From: Erythrobacter sp.
GTDB lineage: Bacteria; Pseudomonadota; Alphaproteobacteria; Sphingomonadales; Sphingomonadaceae
Length of the DNA stretch: 64,000 bases
Reading direction: 5' to 3'
Assembly: GCA_029937545.1 (NCBI GenBank)
Contig: JAPYPR010000007.1
Coordinates: 1-64,000 of the forward strand
In this document: piece after piece, positions 55,463 to 64,000 of the stretch
How positions within the stretch are numbered: position 1 is the stretch's first letter
Layout of the letters: each line of letters opens with the position of its first letter
The notes under the pieces: model-generated
The model's input: only the letters and a program-made list of their open reading frames with translations
Told to the model about the DNA's origin: nothing
The model's database searches: none
Translations under genes and position numbers: made by a program

Positions 55463-56558
55463 ACCGCCTGATCCAGCGGGTGTCGAGCCAGTCCTTTACC
55501 CGCCGCAGCCAGCGCGATTGCAGGCCGAACCGCCGGTAGCTGGCGACCGACTCGCCGCGGCATGTGTTGAGCAGGTAGAAGTCCATGAAGCGCGGGCTGT
55601 AGCTGCGGCGCGGGGACTTGCCAGCCAACATTCGCCTCAGGTTCCGCGCCAGCACCGGGCCGGTGTAGACGGCATGGACACCCGAATGCGGCACGCTCCG
55701 GTCGGTCCGGCGCGCGACGTCTCCCGCGGCGAGGATATGCTCGAAGCCGCACACGCGCTGGTGCTCGTCGACCTGCACGAACCCATACTCATCGACCGGC
55801 AGGCCGCTGGCGGCGGGCCAGTCGGGCGCGCCGCTGCCGACCGCGGCTACGATCAGGTCGAGCGCTTCGAGCGAACGGCCGCCTGCCATCAGCGCGCCAT
55901 CGCGGATCGCAGCGTCCTCGCGCAATATAGTGATACCTTGCACCTCCAGCTCGTCAGTGACTCGCTCTCGCACCGCCGCGGCGTGATCGGGCAATAGGCC
56001 ACTGCTACCGGTCGCGAGAGTGACGCTGCACTCCCGCCAATGGCTCGAATTGCGAAAACCGAAAGCGAGCTCCACACCGCCTGCACCCCCGCCGACGACC
56101 GCGATCCGGCGATGGTGCAGCTCGGTTTCGCGAAGAGACTGCCAGCGGGTGATGAAACCGCTGAGCGGACGAATATCGAGCAGGCGCTCGTCCGCGCCCA
56201 GCACATCGCTGGCCTGCCCTGCACCGCCTGTCGCGATGGAGCAGATGTCGAATGCCAACGTCTCGCCATTGTCGAGATGGGCGATGCGCGCCTGCGGATC
56301 AATCCGAACGAGGCGCGCCCGGTGCCATTCCAGGCCCGCCTCCTCGACCAGCGGTGCCAACGGGATGGCGAGCTCACTGGCGCGATATTCGCCCGCGATC
56401 CAGCCCGGCACCATGCCCGAATAAAGCATCGCATCGAGCGGCTCAACAAGCAGCGTGCGCCCGCGCGGCGGGCCGTGCTTGCGCCAGTCGTCGATCACTC
56501 CGAGATGCGCGTGGCCCGCGCCGACGAGCATGAGGACGGCATCGGCGTGTGCGGTCAT
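55440..56558 (-). CDS. FAD-dependent NAD(P)H dehydrogenase-like oxidoreductase
   Basis: A 372-residue flavoprotein of the pyridine-nucleotide-disulfide/NDH-2 fold. FAD site: [20 protein letters not shown] site: [19 protein letters not shown]; second FAD block: [20 protein letters not shown]. The GAGHAHL start is the type found fused to or near SelD in other bacteria; no selD is visible here. It lacks a CxxC redox pair, so it is not a disulfide reductase; a quinone or other acceptor is likely. It overlaps the DUF1499 gene by 23 bases, tail to tail, and the tRNA-Ala lies 50 bp upstream on the same strand. Confidence 0.82.
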   Translation of the reverse strand: MTAHADAVLMLVGAGHAHLGVIDDWRKHGPPRGRTLLVEPLDAMLYSGMVPGWIAGEYRASELAIPLAPLVEEAGLEWHRARLVRIDPQARIAHLDNGETLAFDICSIATGGAGQASDVLGADERLLDIRPLSGFITRWQSLRETELHHRRIAVVGGGAGGVELAFGFRNSSHWRECSVTLATGSSGLLPDHAAAVRERVTDELEVQGITILREDAAIRDGALMAGGRSLEALDLIVAAVGSGAPDWPAASGLPVDEYGFVQVDEHQRVCGFEHILAAGDVARRTDRSVPHSGVHAVYTGPVLARNLRRMLAGKSPRRSYSPRFMDFYLLNTCRGESVASYRRFGLQSRWLRRVKDWLDTRWIRRFTRPAGR

Positions 56559-56607
56559 ATTGCGTCACTAGCGCGCCGGACAGGAATTGTCGCTGCGGAG
56601 GTGAAGC

Positions 56608-56683
<76 letters not shown>

Positions 56684-56772
56684 GTTCCAGCTTGCGCCCC
56701 GGCCTGAGCCGGGAAGGCGCGCCAATTAACGCGGCGCGCCTTCCATTTCCAGACCAAATCTGGCAGGTCCGC

Positions 56773-57681
56773 TCAATCCTGCGGTGTGCCGTTCTCATCC
56801 GCATCGCTCGGGACCGGCTGGACGATGGGCGTCGACTCGTTGCGCGTGTCGACCGGCACCACAGGAATTCGCGCGCCCGTATCGGGATCGACGACAGTCG
56901 TCTCGCGAACGTTCGCCTGATTGGTGAGTAGCGCGGGATCGCTTATTCCGGGCTGCGGAGCGACCATCGAAGCACGCGCCTGCTGCGCGGCGACATAGCC
57001 TGGCTGTGACGAGCCATAGCGCGCCCCGTATTGCGCATCCCATGCCGCAGAGTCGCGCTCGTATTGCTCGTAGGCGCGGAAGAAGTTCTCGAACGGCTGC
57101 TCGAACGTGCTGAAATTGGTCAGGGCAAAGGCAGTCGGGTCGACCGCGTCCAACGCGTTGTACTGGTTCGCAAGCTGCAGCGTCGTGTCGCAGAACTCGC
57201 CGCGCGCGGGCGGCAGGGCGAAATAATTGTAGACCATGGTCATTTGCGCCTCGCGCGCCATGATCGCTTCGCGGCGCGTGCTGGCCTGTTTGCGATATTC
57301 GGCGTCGATTCGGTCGTTCACGCGCTTGAGTTCGCGCCCGTGCGTCGAGATGTAATCGCTGTAGCCATCCAGAATTGGCTGGTATTGCGGACCGAGGCAA
57401 TTGAGGGCCGCAACGTTCCAGGCAGAGCGGAAATGCCACACCCGCTCGTCGTCGCTGATGCCGGTGTTGACCGTCTCGCGCACACCCAGCGGGCCGACGC
57501 GGGGGACATCCATGACATAGGCCGCCTGCTTGGGCGGCACTGGGCGATAAGGCACCGCTTCGACCGGCGGCGGGGGCGGCGGGGGCGGCGGCGGAGGGGG
57601 CGGTGTCGCACAGGCGCCGAGGGCAGCGATCGTGCCGATAACGGCGGTAATGCGAAGTATCGGTTGTGCGGCGCTGCTCAT
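56773..57681 (-). CDS. Lipoprotein with polyproline N-terminal stretch
   Basis: A 302-residue probable lipoprotein: signal VIGTIAALGAC with a lipobox, then 13 consecutive prolines and a mature region rich in Tyr/Ala/Gln (YEQYERDSAAWDAQYGARYGSS). No known domain is recognised; similar sequences of unknown function are common in Erythrobacteraceae. The ATG at 57681 has AGGAGG upstream; an in-frame ATG 9 codons earlier is possible. It lies downstream of a clear terminator of the BI-1 gene, so it has its own promoter. The polyproline tract is coded by a CCG/CCC run (57568-57606) that is prone to length change. Confidence 0.72.
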   Translation of the reverse strand: MSSAAQPILRITAVIGTIAALGACATPPPPPPPPPPPPPVEAVPYRPVPPKQAAYVMDVPRVGPLGVRETVNTGISDDERVWHFRSAWNVAALNCLGPQYQPILDGYSDYISTHGRELKRVNDRIDAEYRKQASTRREAIMAREAQMTMVYNYFALPPARGEFCDTTLQLANQYNALDAVDPTAFALTNFSTFEQPFENFFRAYEQYERDSAAWDAQYGARYGSSQPGYVAAQQARASMVAPQPGISDPALLTNQANVRETTVVDPDTGARIPVVPVDTRNESTPIVQPVPSDADENGTPQD

Positions 57682-57769
57682 GGCTGGCGAACCCTCCTGG
57701 AAGTACATCTGTCGTAAATCTGCCCCGCCCCGGATTGACCGGGGATGAAGCAGCAATGCTTAGCGGCTG

Positions 57770-57815
57770 GAAAAGACAAAGAAAATGCCCGGAGCGCGCA
57801 TTGCGCCCCGGGCAC
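57770..57815 (-). terminator. Rho-independent terminator after the BI-1 gene
   Basis: On the reverse strand the stem TGCCCGG/CCGGGCA (57786-57814; inner GCGC bases can extend it) is followed by TTTTCTTTGTCTTTT. Position 38 bases after the BI-1 stop fits intrinsic termination. Confidence 0.8.
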
Positions 57816-57852
57816 GTCCAAACGAATCCTGTGTGCGATCAGTGGAGCGCGA

Positions 57853-58596
57853 TTACTCGCGGCTTCCCATGAAGCGCAGAAGGAACAGGAACATGTTGAT
57901 GAAGTCGAGATAGAGGCTGAGCGCGCCCATGATGATCGCCTTGCCGGCGAACTCGGTACCGCGCAGATACTGGTACTCGCGCTTCAGGCGCTGCGTATCG
58001 TAGGCGGTGAGGCCCGCGAAGATCAGCACACCGAGGAAGCTTACGGCCAAGGCCAGCGTGCTCGACTGCAGGAAAATGTTGATGACCATCGCGATTAGCA
58101 GGCCGATCACGCCCATCACGAGGAATGTGCCGAAGCCCGACAGGTCCTTTTTCGTGGTGTAGCCGAACAGGCTGAGGCCAGCGAAGGCGCCCGCGGTGGC
58201 GAAGAAGGTCGCCGCGATGCTCTCGCCGGTATAGACGAGGAAGATCGTCGACAGCGACAGACCCATGACGATCGCAAAGGCCCAGAACATGATCTGCAGC
58301 GTCGGCCTGGAGAACTTGTTCACGCCGAAGCTCATCGCGAAGACGAAAGCCAGCGGCGCAAGCGCCACGATCCACATCAGCGGACCGCCGGCGAAGGTCA
58401 GCGCCAGCCCGCTACGTGCGGTGAGCAGCGCGACAATGCCGGTCAGCAGCACGCCCGAAGCCATGTAATTGTAGATCGACAGCATGTGCTTGCGCAGCCC
58501 TGCGTCGAAGGTTTCCTGCCGGGTAACGGCATCGCCCGCGCGGGGCACGGAGCCGAAGCCCTGCCGCTGCTCGGTGTTGTCGTTCCAATTGGCCAT
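57853..58596 (-). CDS. Bax inhibitor-1/YccA family membrane protein
   Basis: A 247-residue protein with seven hydrophobic segments, typical of the TMBIM/YccA fold, which in bacteria modulates FtsH or conducts calcium (family knowledge). Signatures: LRKHMLSIYNYMASGVLLTG near the start, FAGLTAYDTQRLKREYQYL and ALSLYLDFINMFLFLLRFMG at the end. The conserved Asp pair of the pore is in AYDTQ and LYLDFINMF. The ATG at 58596 has GGAG upstream. A strong terminator follows. It is transcribed alone. Confidence 0.92.
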   Translation of the reverse strand: MANWNDNTEQRQGFGSVPRAGDAVTRQETFDAGLRKHMLSIYNYMASGVLLTGIVALLTARSGLALTFAGGPLMWIVALAPLAFVFAMSFGVNKFSRPTLQIMFWAFAIVMGLSLSTIFLVYTGESIAATFFATAGAFAGLSLFGYTTKKDLSGFGTFLVMGVIGLLIAMVINIFLQSSTLALAVSFLGVLIFAGLTAYDTQRLKREYQYLRGTEFAGKAIIMGALSLYLDFINMFLFLLRFMGSRE

Positions 58597-58730
58597 TTCG
58601 AATTACTCCCATAAGCGGCGATCACGCCCGCCGCTTCTCATACGCGCAATATCGCCATTCGGGCCCCGAATTTCAAGGGAAACCGACGAACGCCCTAGCT
58701 TGCCCGATTAACCATAGTCGCTGATGATAA

Positions 58731-59234
58731 TCAGGCCTCGCCCGCGGCATCCACCATGGCTGCACTGAGCGCATCGGAAGGCGATTTGTCGCCCCACAAC
58801 ACGAACTGGAACGCGGGATAAAAGCGGTCGCATTCGTCGACCGCGATTTCCACCAGCGCCTGCGCCTGCGCAAGGCTGAGCAGCCCGTCGTCGCCCAGCA
58901 TCGTACCGTTGCGATAGAGCACGACGCCGCCATTGGACCAGATGTCGAAATGGCCGAGCCAGAGTTGCTCGTTGATCCGCGCAACCAGCTCGTGTGCCGC
59001 TTTCTTCTTGCCGTCCGGCACACGGATTTCCGGCAGGCAGATGACCTGCAGGACCATGTCTTCCGGCCGCCAGATCCCGCGCAGCTGGTAGTTCGTCCAG
59101 CTGCCCTGGATTTCGCCGCTCATTTCGCCCTGCGCGCTTTCGCAAGGCCATCCGCGTGCCTCGAACAGGGCCACCAGCATCTCGAGCGGTGCTGCGTCCT
59201 CGTCCGCCTCGTAGCTTTCGCTTGCCGTTCTCAT
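58731..59234 (-). CDS. YbjN-domain protein
   Basis: A 167-residue protein of the YbjN family, related to a CesT-like chaperone fold that affects motility and stress in enterobacteria; its role in alphaproteobacteria is unknown. Visible: PLEMLVALFEARGWPCE, VICLPEIRVPDGKKKAAHELV, WSNGGVVLYRNGTM. No signal or membrane segment. The gene stands alone, with 134 bp to the BI-1 gene and 133 bp to the SPOR gene, and no terminator that I can see. Confidence 0.85.
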   Translation of the reverse strand: MRTASESYEADEDAAPLEMLVALFEARGWPCESAQGEMSGEIQGSWTNYQLRGIWRPEDMVLQVICLPEIRVPDGKKKAAHELVARINEQLWLGHFDIWSNGGVVLYRNGTMLGDDGLLSLAQAQALVEIAVDECDRFYPAFQFVLWGDKSPSDALSAAMVDAAGEA

Positions 59235-59367
59235 CGAGCCTGTCCCTCACACGTCATCGATGCTGGATGCCGACAGGACACGGGGCTTGGCAATCCAGCG
59301 GATTGTCGCTGCTGGGGAGAACCGTTTTCGCTTGTGCAAACCCTGTGCACAAGGCGCGCGCCGTGGA

Positions 59368-61035
59368 TCAGCCGAGGGGCTCGACCGCTTCGCCTTCGGC
59401 ACTGCGGAAGGTAAAGCTGTCGATATCCAAGCCTTTGAGCTTGTTCATCATTTCGCGGGCAGAGCCAGCATCGGGATAGGGCCCGGAAAGCAGGCGGTTT
59501 GCCTCCCCCCATGGCGTTACGAACGGCCCCTTGCCCTCCAGCAGCCCGTCCGCCTTGCGCGCGATCCGGCGCCAGTCGAAACCGAGCGCCGACACGTCCT
59601 TGCCGGTCGCAACCTGCACCCAATGCCGCGAAGGATGGGCGGGCGGCGGCGGGGGATCGGGCTCGGCCTTCTCGCGCGGTGCCTCGATACGCGTAATGTC
59701 GACCGCCCCCTGCGCTGCCGAACGCGGCGTTGTCGGCTCGAGGGTAAAGCCGGCGAAGGCTTGCTCGAGCGTGGGTGCCGGTTCGCTAGGTGGTGGCGGC
59801 GGTGGTGGTGGTGGTGGTGAAGCGGCGTTCGCGGGGGCTGGCTCGATGCCGGTTGGCGCAGCCGCCGGTTGCCGGGCGATGACCACAGGCGTGCTCTCTG
59901 CCAGCCCTGGCCCCGATGCCGCCATCGCGGGAGTGGCGGTGGCTCGCGGTGCGTCTTCCACTCGCTGGGGACTTTGCGCAGCTTGTGCGGGAGCAGGAGC
60001 TCGCTGCTCAGCCGCTCGGCTCGCCGCCGGGGAGAGATCGGGGGCAATCCCCGCATTTTCGCTCGAACGCGGCCCGACTGTCGCGGTCCGGCGCGGTCGT
60101 TCCTGTCGCTGGCGTGCAGGAGCTATGCTCTGAGCCTGGCGAGCTGCCACGCGCCGTTGCGGGGCGGCCTGCTGCTGAGGAGCCGCCGCAGGCTGCGGTG
60201 TCGTTGCCGGGATCTGCGACGTGGCTGGCACAGGAGCAACAGGCGCATAGGCGGCGATTTGCGGATCGTCGGTGCCGATATTGGCCGCACGCGGAAACAC
60301 GCCGAGTGTCCCTGCCGCAGCTTGCTGTGCCGGGGTCAGGCGGGGCATGAATTCGAGATAGGGCCTGACGCGACCTGCCATCTGCGCGGGCAGCATCGCA
60401 TCGGAAATGTCGATCGCCTCGCGCGTGTCGCCCAGGATCGCCAAACCGAATGCCCGTGTCCGAAACGCGGCGAGATCGCGGGCCTCGAGCAAAGGCAGCA
60501 GCGTCTGTTCGAAACTCTCGCGCTCTCCGGAGATCGCCAAGCTGAGTGCGAGGCGGCGCTTGATCTCCGATCCGGCCCCCTGGGCCAATGCCAGCCGGAA
60601 CAGGTCCTGTGCGCTGCGGTTGTCGCCAACCAGCATGAAGGCCATCCCGCGGTCTTCCGCCATACGATCGTTGGCGACGCCCGCCCGCTCCGCCTCGGCG
60701 AAGAGGCGCAGCGCCTCGATCGGCCGCCGCGAACGGGCATAGGCCATGCCGAGGCCGAGGCTGATGCGGCTGTTGGTGGGCGAGAGCTGCTTTGCCCGGC
60801 CGAAAAAGCCGATTGCCGCGTCGATATCGCCGACATCCAGTGCCGCCTCGCCGGCATCAAGCAGGGCGGATACATCGGCCGCATTGCGCGCCAGCCGCCT
60901 CAGCGCCTCGCTCAACCGGTCGGAGCCCTCGGGCGGCAGGGGCTGGACCACCTCCCGCTGCGCGTGGGCAGCAGTGGGCACGGCAGTTGCAGCGGCCAGA
61001 ACCGCTGCAACCGTAATCCGCGATAATGTTACCAT
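59368..61035 (-). CDS. TPR/SPOR-domain cell-envelope protein
   Basis: A 555-residue exported protein. Signal peptide cleaving near TAAHA-QR; TPR-like helices (about 40-230: LDAGEAALDVGDIDAAIGFF, ALRLFAEAERAGVANDRMAEDRG); a long Pro/Ala/Gln disordered stretch including a run of Pro; and a C-terminal SPOR domain (about 475-550, WVQVATGKDVSALGFDWRRIA... GPYPDAGSAREMMNKL). SPOR domains bind denuded glycan strands at the division site. It lies 57 bp downstream of ftsZ on the same strand, which supports a role in division (inference). Confidence 0.88.
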   Translation of the reverse strand: MVTLSRITVAAVLAAATAVPTAAHAQREVVQPLPPEGSDRLSEALRRLARNAADVSALLDAGEAALDVGDIDAAIGFFGRAKQLSPTNSRISLGLGMAYARSRRPIEALRLFAEAERAGVANDRMAEDRGMAFMLVGDNRSAQDLFRLALAQGAGSEIKRRLALSLAISGERESFEQTLLPLLEARDLAAFRTRAFGLAILGDTREAIDISDAMLPAQMAGRVRPYLEFMPRLTPAQQAAAGTLGVFPRAANIGTDDPQIAAYAPVAPVPATSQIPATTPQPAAAPQQQAAPQRRVAARQAQSIAPARQRQERPRRTATVGPRSSENAGIAPDLSPAASRAAEQRAPAPAQAAQSPQRVEDAPRATATPAMAASGPGLAESTPVVIARQPAAAPTGIEPAPANAASPPPPPPPPPPSEPAPTLEQAFAGFTLEPTTPRSAAQGAVDITRIEAPREKAEPDPPPPPAHPSRHWVQVATGKDVSALGFDWRRIARKADGLLEGKGPFVTPWGEANRLLSGPYPDAGSAREMMNKLKGLDIDSFTFRSAEGEAVEPLG

Positions 61036-61047
61036 GATCCTACCCTT

Positions 61048-61081
61048 ACCCGGGCGCGCCTTAACATGCGCTGGCCCGGGT
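61048..61081 (-). other. Hairpin between ftsZ and the SPOR gene
   Basis: ACCCGGGC (61048-61055) and GCCCGGGT (61074-61081) form an 8-bp perfect stem, placed right after the ftsZ stop and 12 bases before the SPOR gene start. No T-run follows, so it is not a classic terminator; an attenuator or mRNA-processing site is possible. Confidence 0.4.
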
Positions 61082-61092
61082 GGATGTGTGCC

Positions 61093-62724
61093 TTACTGGT
61101 TGTTCTGGCGACCGAGGAAGCGGGGAATGTTCAGCGAACCGCCGTCGCCATCCTCGTCCTCGTCCTCGTCCTCATCGTCGGGCTTGTTGGCACCGCGCGA
61201 GAGGTTGGCCATGCGCTCGAACAGCGTGCTGCCGGCACCGGCATCGCTGCCGCCATCGTCTCCGCCCAAGACCGGGCGCTTCTTGCCCGGCTTGCTGGCA
61301 AGCGGACTCTCGCCTTCGCCATAGGAGCTATCCTGACCGCCCTCTTCCATCGGCTCCGACAGGTCGAGCGGCGAGGGCTGCCCTGCATCTTCCGCCCACC
61401 CACTGCCGAATTCGCCGTCCTCGGCGGGAGGCGGAACTTCGCCGTCCTCGTTGCGCAGGCCGGCGAGCGGATCCACGATGCCGTCGACATCGTCATAGTC
61501 CTCTTCCTCGTCGTCATCCGCAGAGCCATAGCCGAGGTCGTCTGACAGGACCGAGGAGCTGTCGTCGCCCGCTTCCGCCGTCAGGTCGAGCGTGTCGGCG
61601 TCGGCAGTTTCGGCATCGGGATCGGCAGACAGGCCTTCGGACAATTCGAAGGGTTCGTCGTCTTCGATCGTCTCGGTCGGCAGGTCGAGCACCGGGCGCT
61701 TGGGCGCGCGATTGTCGCTCATCGAGAATGTCTGCGGTGCGCTAGCCTGAGCGCTACCATCGGTCTCGATGCCGGTCGCGACGACCGAGACGCGGATCTT
61801 GCCTTCGAGCTCGGGATTGAAGGCCGATCCCCAGATGATGTTCGCGTCTTCGTCGACCAGCTCGCGAATGTGGTTCGCGGCCTCGTCCACTTCGAGCAGC
61901 TTCATGTCCTCGCCGCCGATAATCGAGATGATCACGCCCTTCGCACCCGTCATGCTGACACCGTCGAGCAGCGGATTGGCGATGGCCCGTTCGGCGGCTT
62001 CGAGCGCGCGATTGTCGCCCTCGCCCTCGCCAGTACCCATCATTGCCTTGCCCATTTCCTGCATCACCGAGCGGACGTCGGCGAAGTCGAGATTGATGAG
62101 GCCCGGCATGACCATGAGGTCGGTGATCGAGCGCACGCCCTGCTGCAGCACCTCGTCGGCGAGCATGAAGGCTTCCTTGAAGGTCGTTTCCGCCCTCGCC
62201 ACCAGGAACAGGTTCTGGTTGGGGATCACGATCAGCGTATCGACATGCTTCTGAAGCTCGTCGATGCCCGCTTCTGCGGCGCGCATGCGGCGCGTGCCTT
62301 CGAACAGGAACGGCTTGGTCACCACGCCGACGGTCAGCACGCCCTTCTTGCGGGCAGCTTCGGCGATGACCGGAGCGGCACCGGTGCCGGTGCCGCCACC
62401 CATACCGGCCGCGATGAACACCATGTTGCAACCGTCGAGCGCGTCTTCGATGTCCTCGACCGTCTCTTCGGCGGCAGCCTTGCCCACTTCGGGACGTGCC
62501 CCAGCGCCCAGGCCGCCGGTGATATCCGGGCCGAGCTGGATGCGCTTCTCAGCCGGCGATGAGCTGAGCGCCTGCGCGTCGGTGTTACTGACGATGAAGT
62601 CGACGCCTTCGATGCCCGCGTCCATCATGTTGGCGATTGCGTTGCCGCCTGCGCCGCCAACGCCGATCACCATGATCTTGGGGCGGAGGTCGTCGCTGGA
62701 TGCCGGACCGATATTGATGCTCAT
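61093..62724 (-). CDS. ftsZ: Cell division GTPase FtsZ, long-linker form
   Basis: Tubulin-like GTPase forming the division ring. The 543-residue protein has the T4 signature [30 protein letters not shown]-like and T7-loop motifs ([11 protein letters not shown]) in the first 320 residues, then a 200-residue acidic disordered linker ([12 protein letters not shown]) and the C-terminal peptide [12 protein letters not shown] that binds FtsA/ZipA-type partners. Alphaproteobacterial FtsZ often has such long linkers; E. coli FtsZ is 383 residues. ftsA precedes it by 135 bp. The ATG at 62724 has a GGGGG ribosome site. Confidence 0.96.
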   Translation of the reverse strand: MSINIGPASSDDLRPKIMVIGVGGAGGNAIANMMDAGIEGVDFIVSNTDAQALSSSPAEKRIQLGPDITGGLGAGARPEVGKAAAEETVEDIEDALDGCNMVFIAAGMGGGTGTGAAPVIAEAARKKGVLTVGVVTKPFLFEGTRRMRAAEAGIDELQKHVDTLIVIPNQNLFLVARAETTFKEAFMLADEVLQQGVRSITDLMVMPGLINLDFADVRSVMQEMGKAMMGTGEGEGDNRALEAAERAIANPLLDGVSMTGAKGVIISIIGGEDMKLLEVDEAANHIRELVDEDANIIWGSAFNPELEGKIRVSVVATGIETDGSAQASAPQTFSMSDNRAPKRPVLDLPTETIEDDEPFELSEGLSADPDAETADADTLDLTAEAGDDSSSVLSDDLGYGSADDDEEEDYDDVDGIVDPLAGLRNEDGEVPPPAEDGEFGSGWAEDAGQPSPLDLSEPMEEGGQDSSYGEGESPLASKPGKKRPVLGGDDGGSDAGAGSTLFERMANLSRGANKPDDEDEDEDEDGDGGSLNIPRFLGRQNNQ

Positions 62725-62859
62725 TGGGTATCCCCCGGAAAGTCGGAATTCTGAAAAATCACTATGTCACATTACGCGCGCAAAGCGAATCGCGCGAAGA
62801 CTCCTAGAAGAAGCTTATCCACAAAGGCCTAATGCCCTCTTGTGCATGGGTTTCAACCA

Positions 62860-64000
62860 TCAGAAATACTCGCGCACCGCCTGTACGACACGGTTCACCA
62901 GAGCGAAGCCCGAATAGCGGCTGGTCGACTGGTAGTTCGAGCCGATTGAACGGATGTCCACCGGGTCTTCCGCGGCGTAGAGGCACAGGCCCGCCAGCGT
63001 TGCAAATCCGGGCGTGGCGTGGGCTTCGGGCAGGCCCTGCAGTGCGGGCGGCTTGCCGATCCGCACCGGCTGGCCAAGCGCGCCCTGCATGAAGTCGGCG
63101 ATGCCGTGCAATTCGGCCCCGCCACCTGTCAGGACGACCTGCCCGCCCTGCGAACCACCGAAGCCGAGCGCCTTGAGCGCCTTCGAAATTTCGCCGCTCA
63201 TCACGCCGAGGCGATCGGTCACCGTGCCGACGAGATCCGCGCGCGGGATGCGGTTCTGCTCGTCCGCGCCGCGTGCCAATCTCCCATCGGGCTTGTCACC
63301 CGGGCCATCGACCGGGATCATCTCGCGGTGATCGGTCGGCGTAGCGATCGCCGAGCCGGAGACGCACTTCAGCCGCTCCGCCTGGCTCCGGCGGATGCCG
63401 AGCGAGGATGAGAGCGCATCGGTAATGTCGTTCGAGCCGACCGGAATGGAGCGCAAGCCCAGCAGCATGCCCGCGGCGTGGACGGAGACATTGGTCACCT
63501 GCGCGCCGATCTCCACCAGCGCCACGCCGAGGTCGCGCTCTTCTGCGGAGAGGCAGGCGTAGGCTGTCGCGAGCGGGCTGGCGACGACGCCTTCGACCTC
63601 GAGATGTGCGCCCTGCACCGCCTCGATCAGATTGCGCACCGGTGCGCCTTCGGCGAAAGTCACATGGACATCGACGCCCAGAGCCTCGGCATGGAGGCCC
63701 TTTGGATTGGCGACGCCATGCGCGCCGTCGAGCATGTAATGCGCCGGCTGCGCGTGCAGCACCATGCGCCCGTCGGGATGCAGATGGTCGCGCGCGGCAT
63801 GGAGCAGATGCTCGATATCGTCTTCTTCGATGCGCCGCCCGCCGATCGCGATCTCGACGCTGGAGATGCGGCTCGACAGCCCTGCCCCGGCGCAGCCGAT
63901 CCACACGCTGGAGATCGAAGTATTGGCATTGGCCTCGGCCTTTTCAACCGCGGTGCGGAGCGAGTGGCTCGCGGCGCGCATGTCGGTGACATAGCCCCGC
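62860..64000 (-). CDS. ftsA: Cell division protein FtsA, N-terminus outside the window
   Basis: Actin-fold membrane tether of FtsZ. Visible are the SHS2 region with FtsA 1C subdomain, VGSNDITDALSSSLGIRRSQAERLK, VVLTGGGAELHGIADF (ATP-binding) and the C-terminal amphipathic helix FALVNRVVQAVREYF that binds the membrane. The frame continues past 64000, so the N-terminal residues and start are missing from the window. ftsZ follows 135 bp downstream; no ftsQ is visible. Confidence 0.95.
   Translation of the reverse strand, partial: RGYVTDMRAASHSLRTAVEKAEANANTSISSVWIGCAGAGLSSRISSVEIAIGGRRIEEDDIEHLLHAARDHLHPDGRMVLHAQPAHYMLDGAHGVANPKGLHAEALGVDVHVTFAEGAPVRNLIEAVQGAHLEVEGVVASPLATAYACLSAEERDLGVALVEIGAQVTNVSVHAAGMLLGLRSIPVGSNDITDALSSSLGIRRSQAERLKCVSGSAIATPTDHREMIPVDGPGDKPDGRLARGADEQNRIPRADLVGTVTDRLGVMSGEISKALKALGFGGSQGGQVVLTGGGAELHGIADFMQGALGQPVRIGKPPALQGLPEAHATPGFATLAGLCLYAAEDPVDIRSIGSNYQSTSRYSGFALVNRVVQAVREYF

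Overview
The window is about 64 kb of GC-rich alphaproteobacterial chromosome. Gene content and gene order fit a sphingomonad, most likely Erythrobacteraceae: pckA opposite chvI-chvG with hprK, rapZ, EIIA and HPr, a tlpA/argH/lptM/lysA block, serC-serA-hisZ, ftsA-ftsZ with a long FtsZ linker, a LOV photosensor gene and a sigma-EcfG type promoter. The genus is an inference from protein resemblance. I see no rRNA, CRISPR array, prophage or intact insertion sequence. There are three tRNA genes (Val-TAC, Thr-TGT, Ala-CGC).

Layout. 1-6.3 kb: 5' part of pckA, then chvI-chvG-hprK-rapZ and EIIA-HPr-rRNA methyltransferase, a carbon/PTS and envelope-stress signalling block with overlapping genes. 6.3-9.7 kb: a leftward HTH gene, an AT-richer DUF4238 gene and rmuC, then a Cys-rich copper-storage-like gene. 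9.7-15.4 kb: def, recR, fmt, truA, a dehydrogenase and an asparaginase, separated by palindromic repeats. 15.5-22.7 kb: tRNA-Val, tlpA, argH-lptM-lysA-siroheme synthase, a winged-helix regulator, an L,D-transpeptidase and purA. 23-28.7 kb: an exported DUF1800/DUF1501 pair, aldo/keto reductase, trhO and a GST. 28.7-33 kb: serC-serA-hisZ (leftward) with a structured serC leader. 33-38 kb: a glycosyltransferase, a membrane protein, a PadR regulator, rarA and a DUF429-like gene that appears to start at ATC. 38-42.5 kb: a frameshifted LOV gene translationally coupled to a 1144-aa CheB/CheR/PAS/HWE kinase, facing a single-domain receiver with a GGAAC-N17-CGTT promoter. 42.5-45.7 kb: obgE, proB and an epimerase. 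45.7-52.9 kb: sulfur assimilation (cobA, DUF2849, cysI, DUF934, cysH), then mscS, metC and sseA. 52.9-59.2 kb: envelope and miscellaneous genes (queF, DUF1499, FAD protein, lipoprotein, BI-1, YbjN). 59.4-64 kb: division genes ftsA (partial), ftsZ and a TPR/SPOR protein.

How genes work together. The HWE kinase, LOV protein and receiver look like a light-linked input to the general stress response, comparable in logic to Caulobacter LovK/LovR but with separate LOV and CheB/CheR modules; the LOV gene is broken by one base in this assembly. The siroheme enzymes (19.1 kb and 48.9 kb) would supply cofactor to CysI. HprK, HPr and EIIA form a regulatory PTS branch beside pckA and ChvGI, with no EI in the window.

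The most interesting non-coding signal is a family of about 165-bp palindromes (10.6 and 32.9 kb, a half copy at 10.56 kb and a divergent relative at 9.7-9.95 kb) whose loops are conserved while the stems vary with compensating changes.
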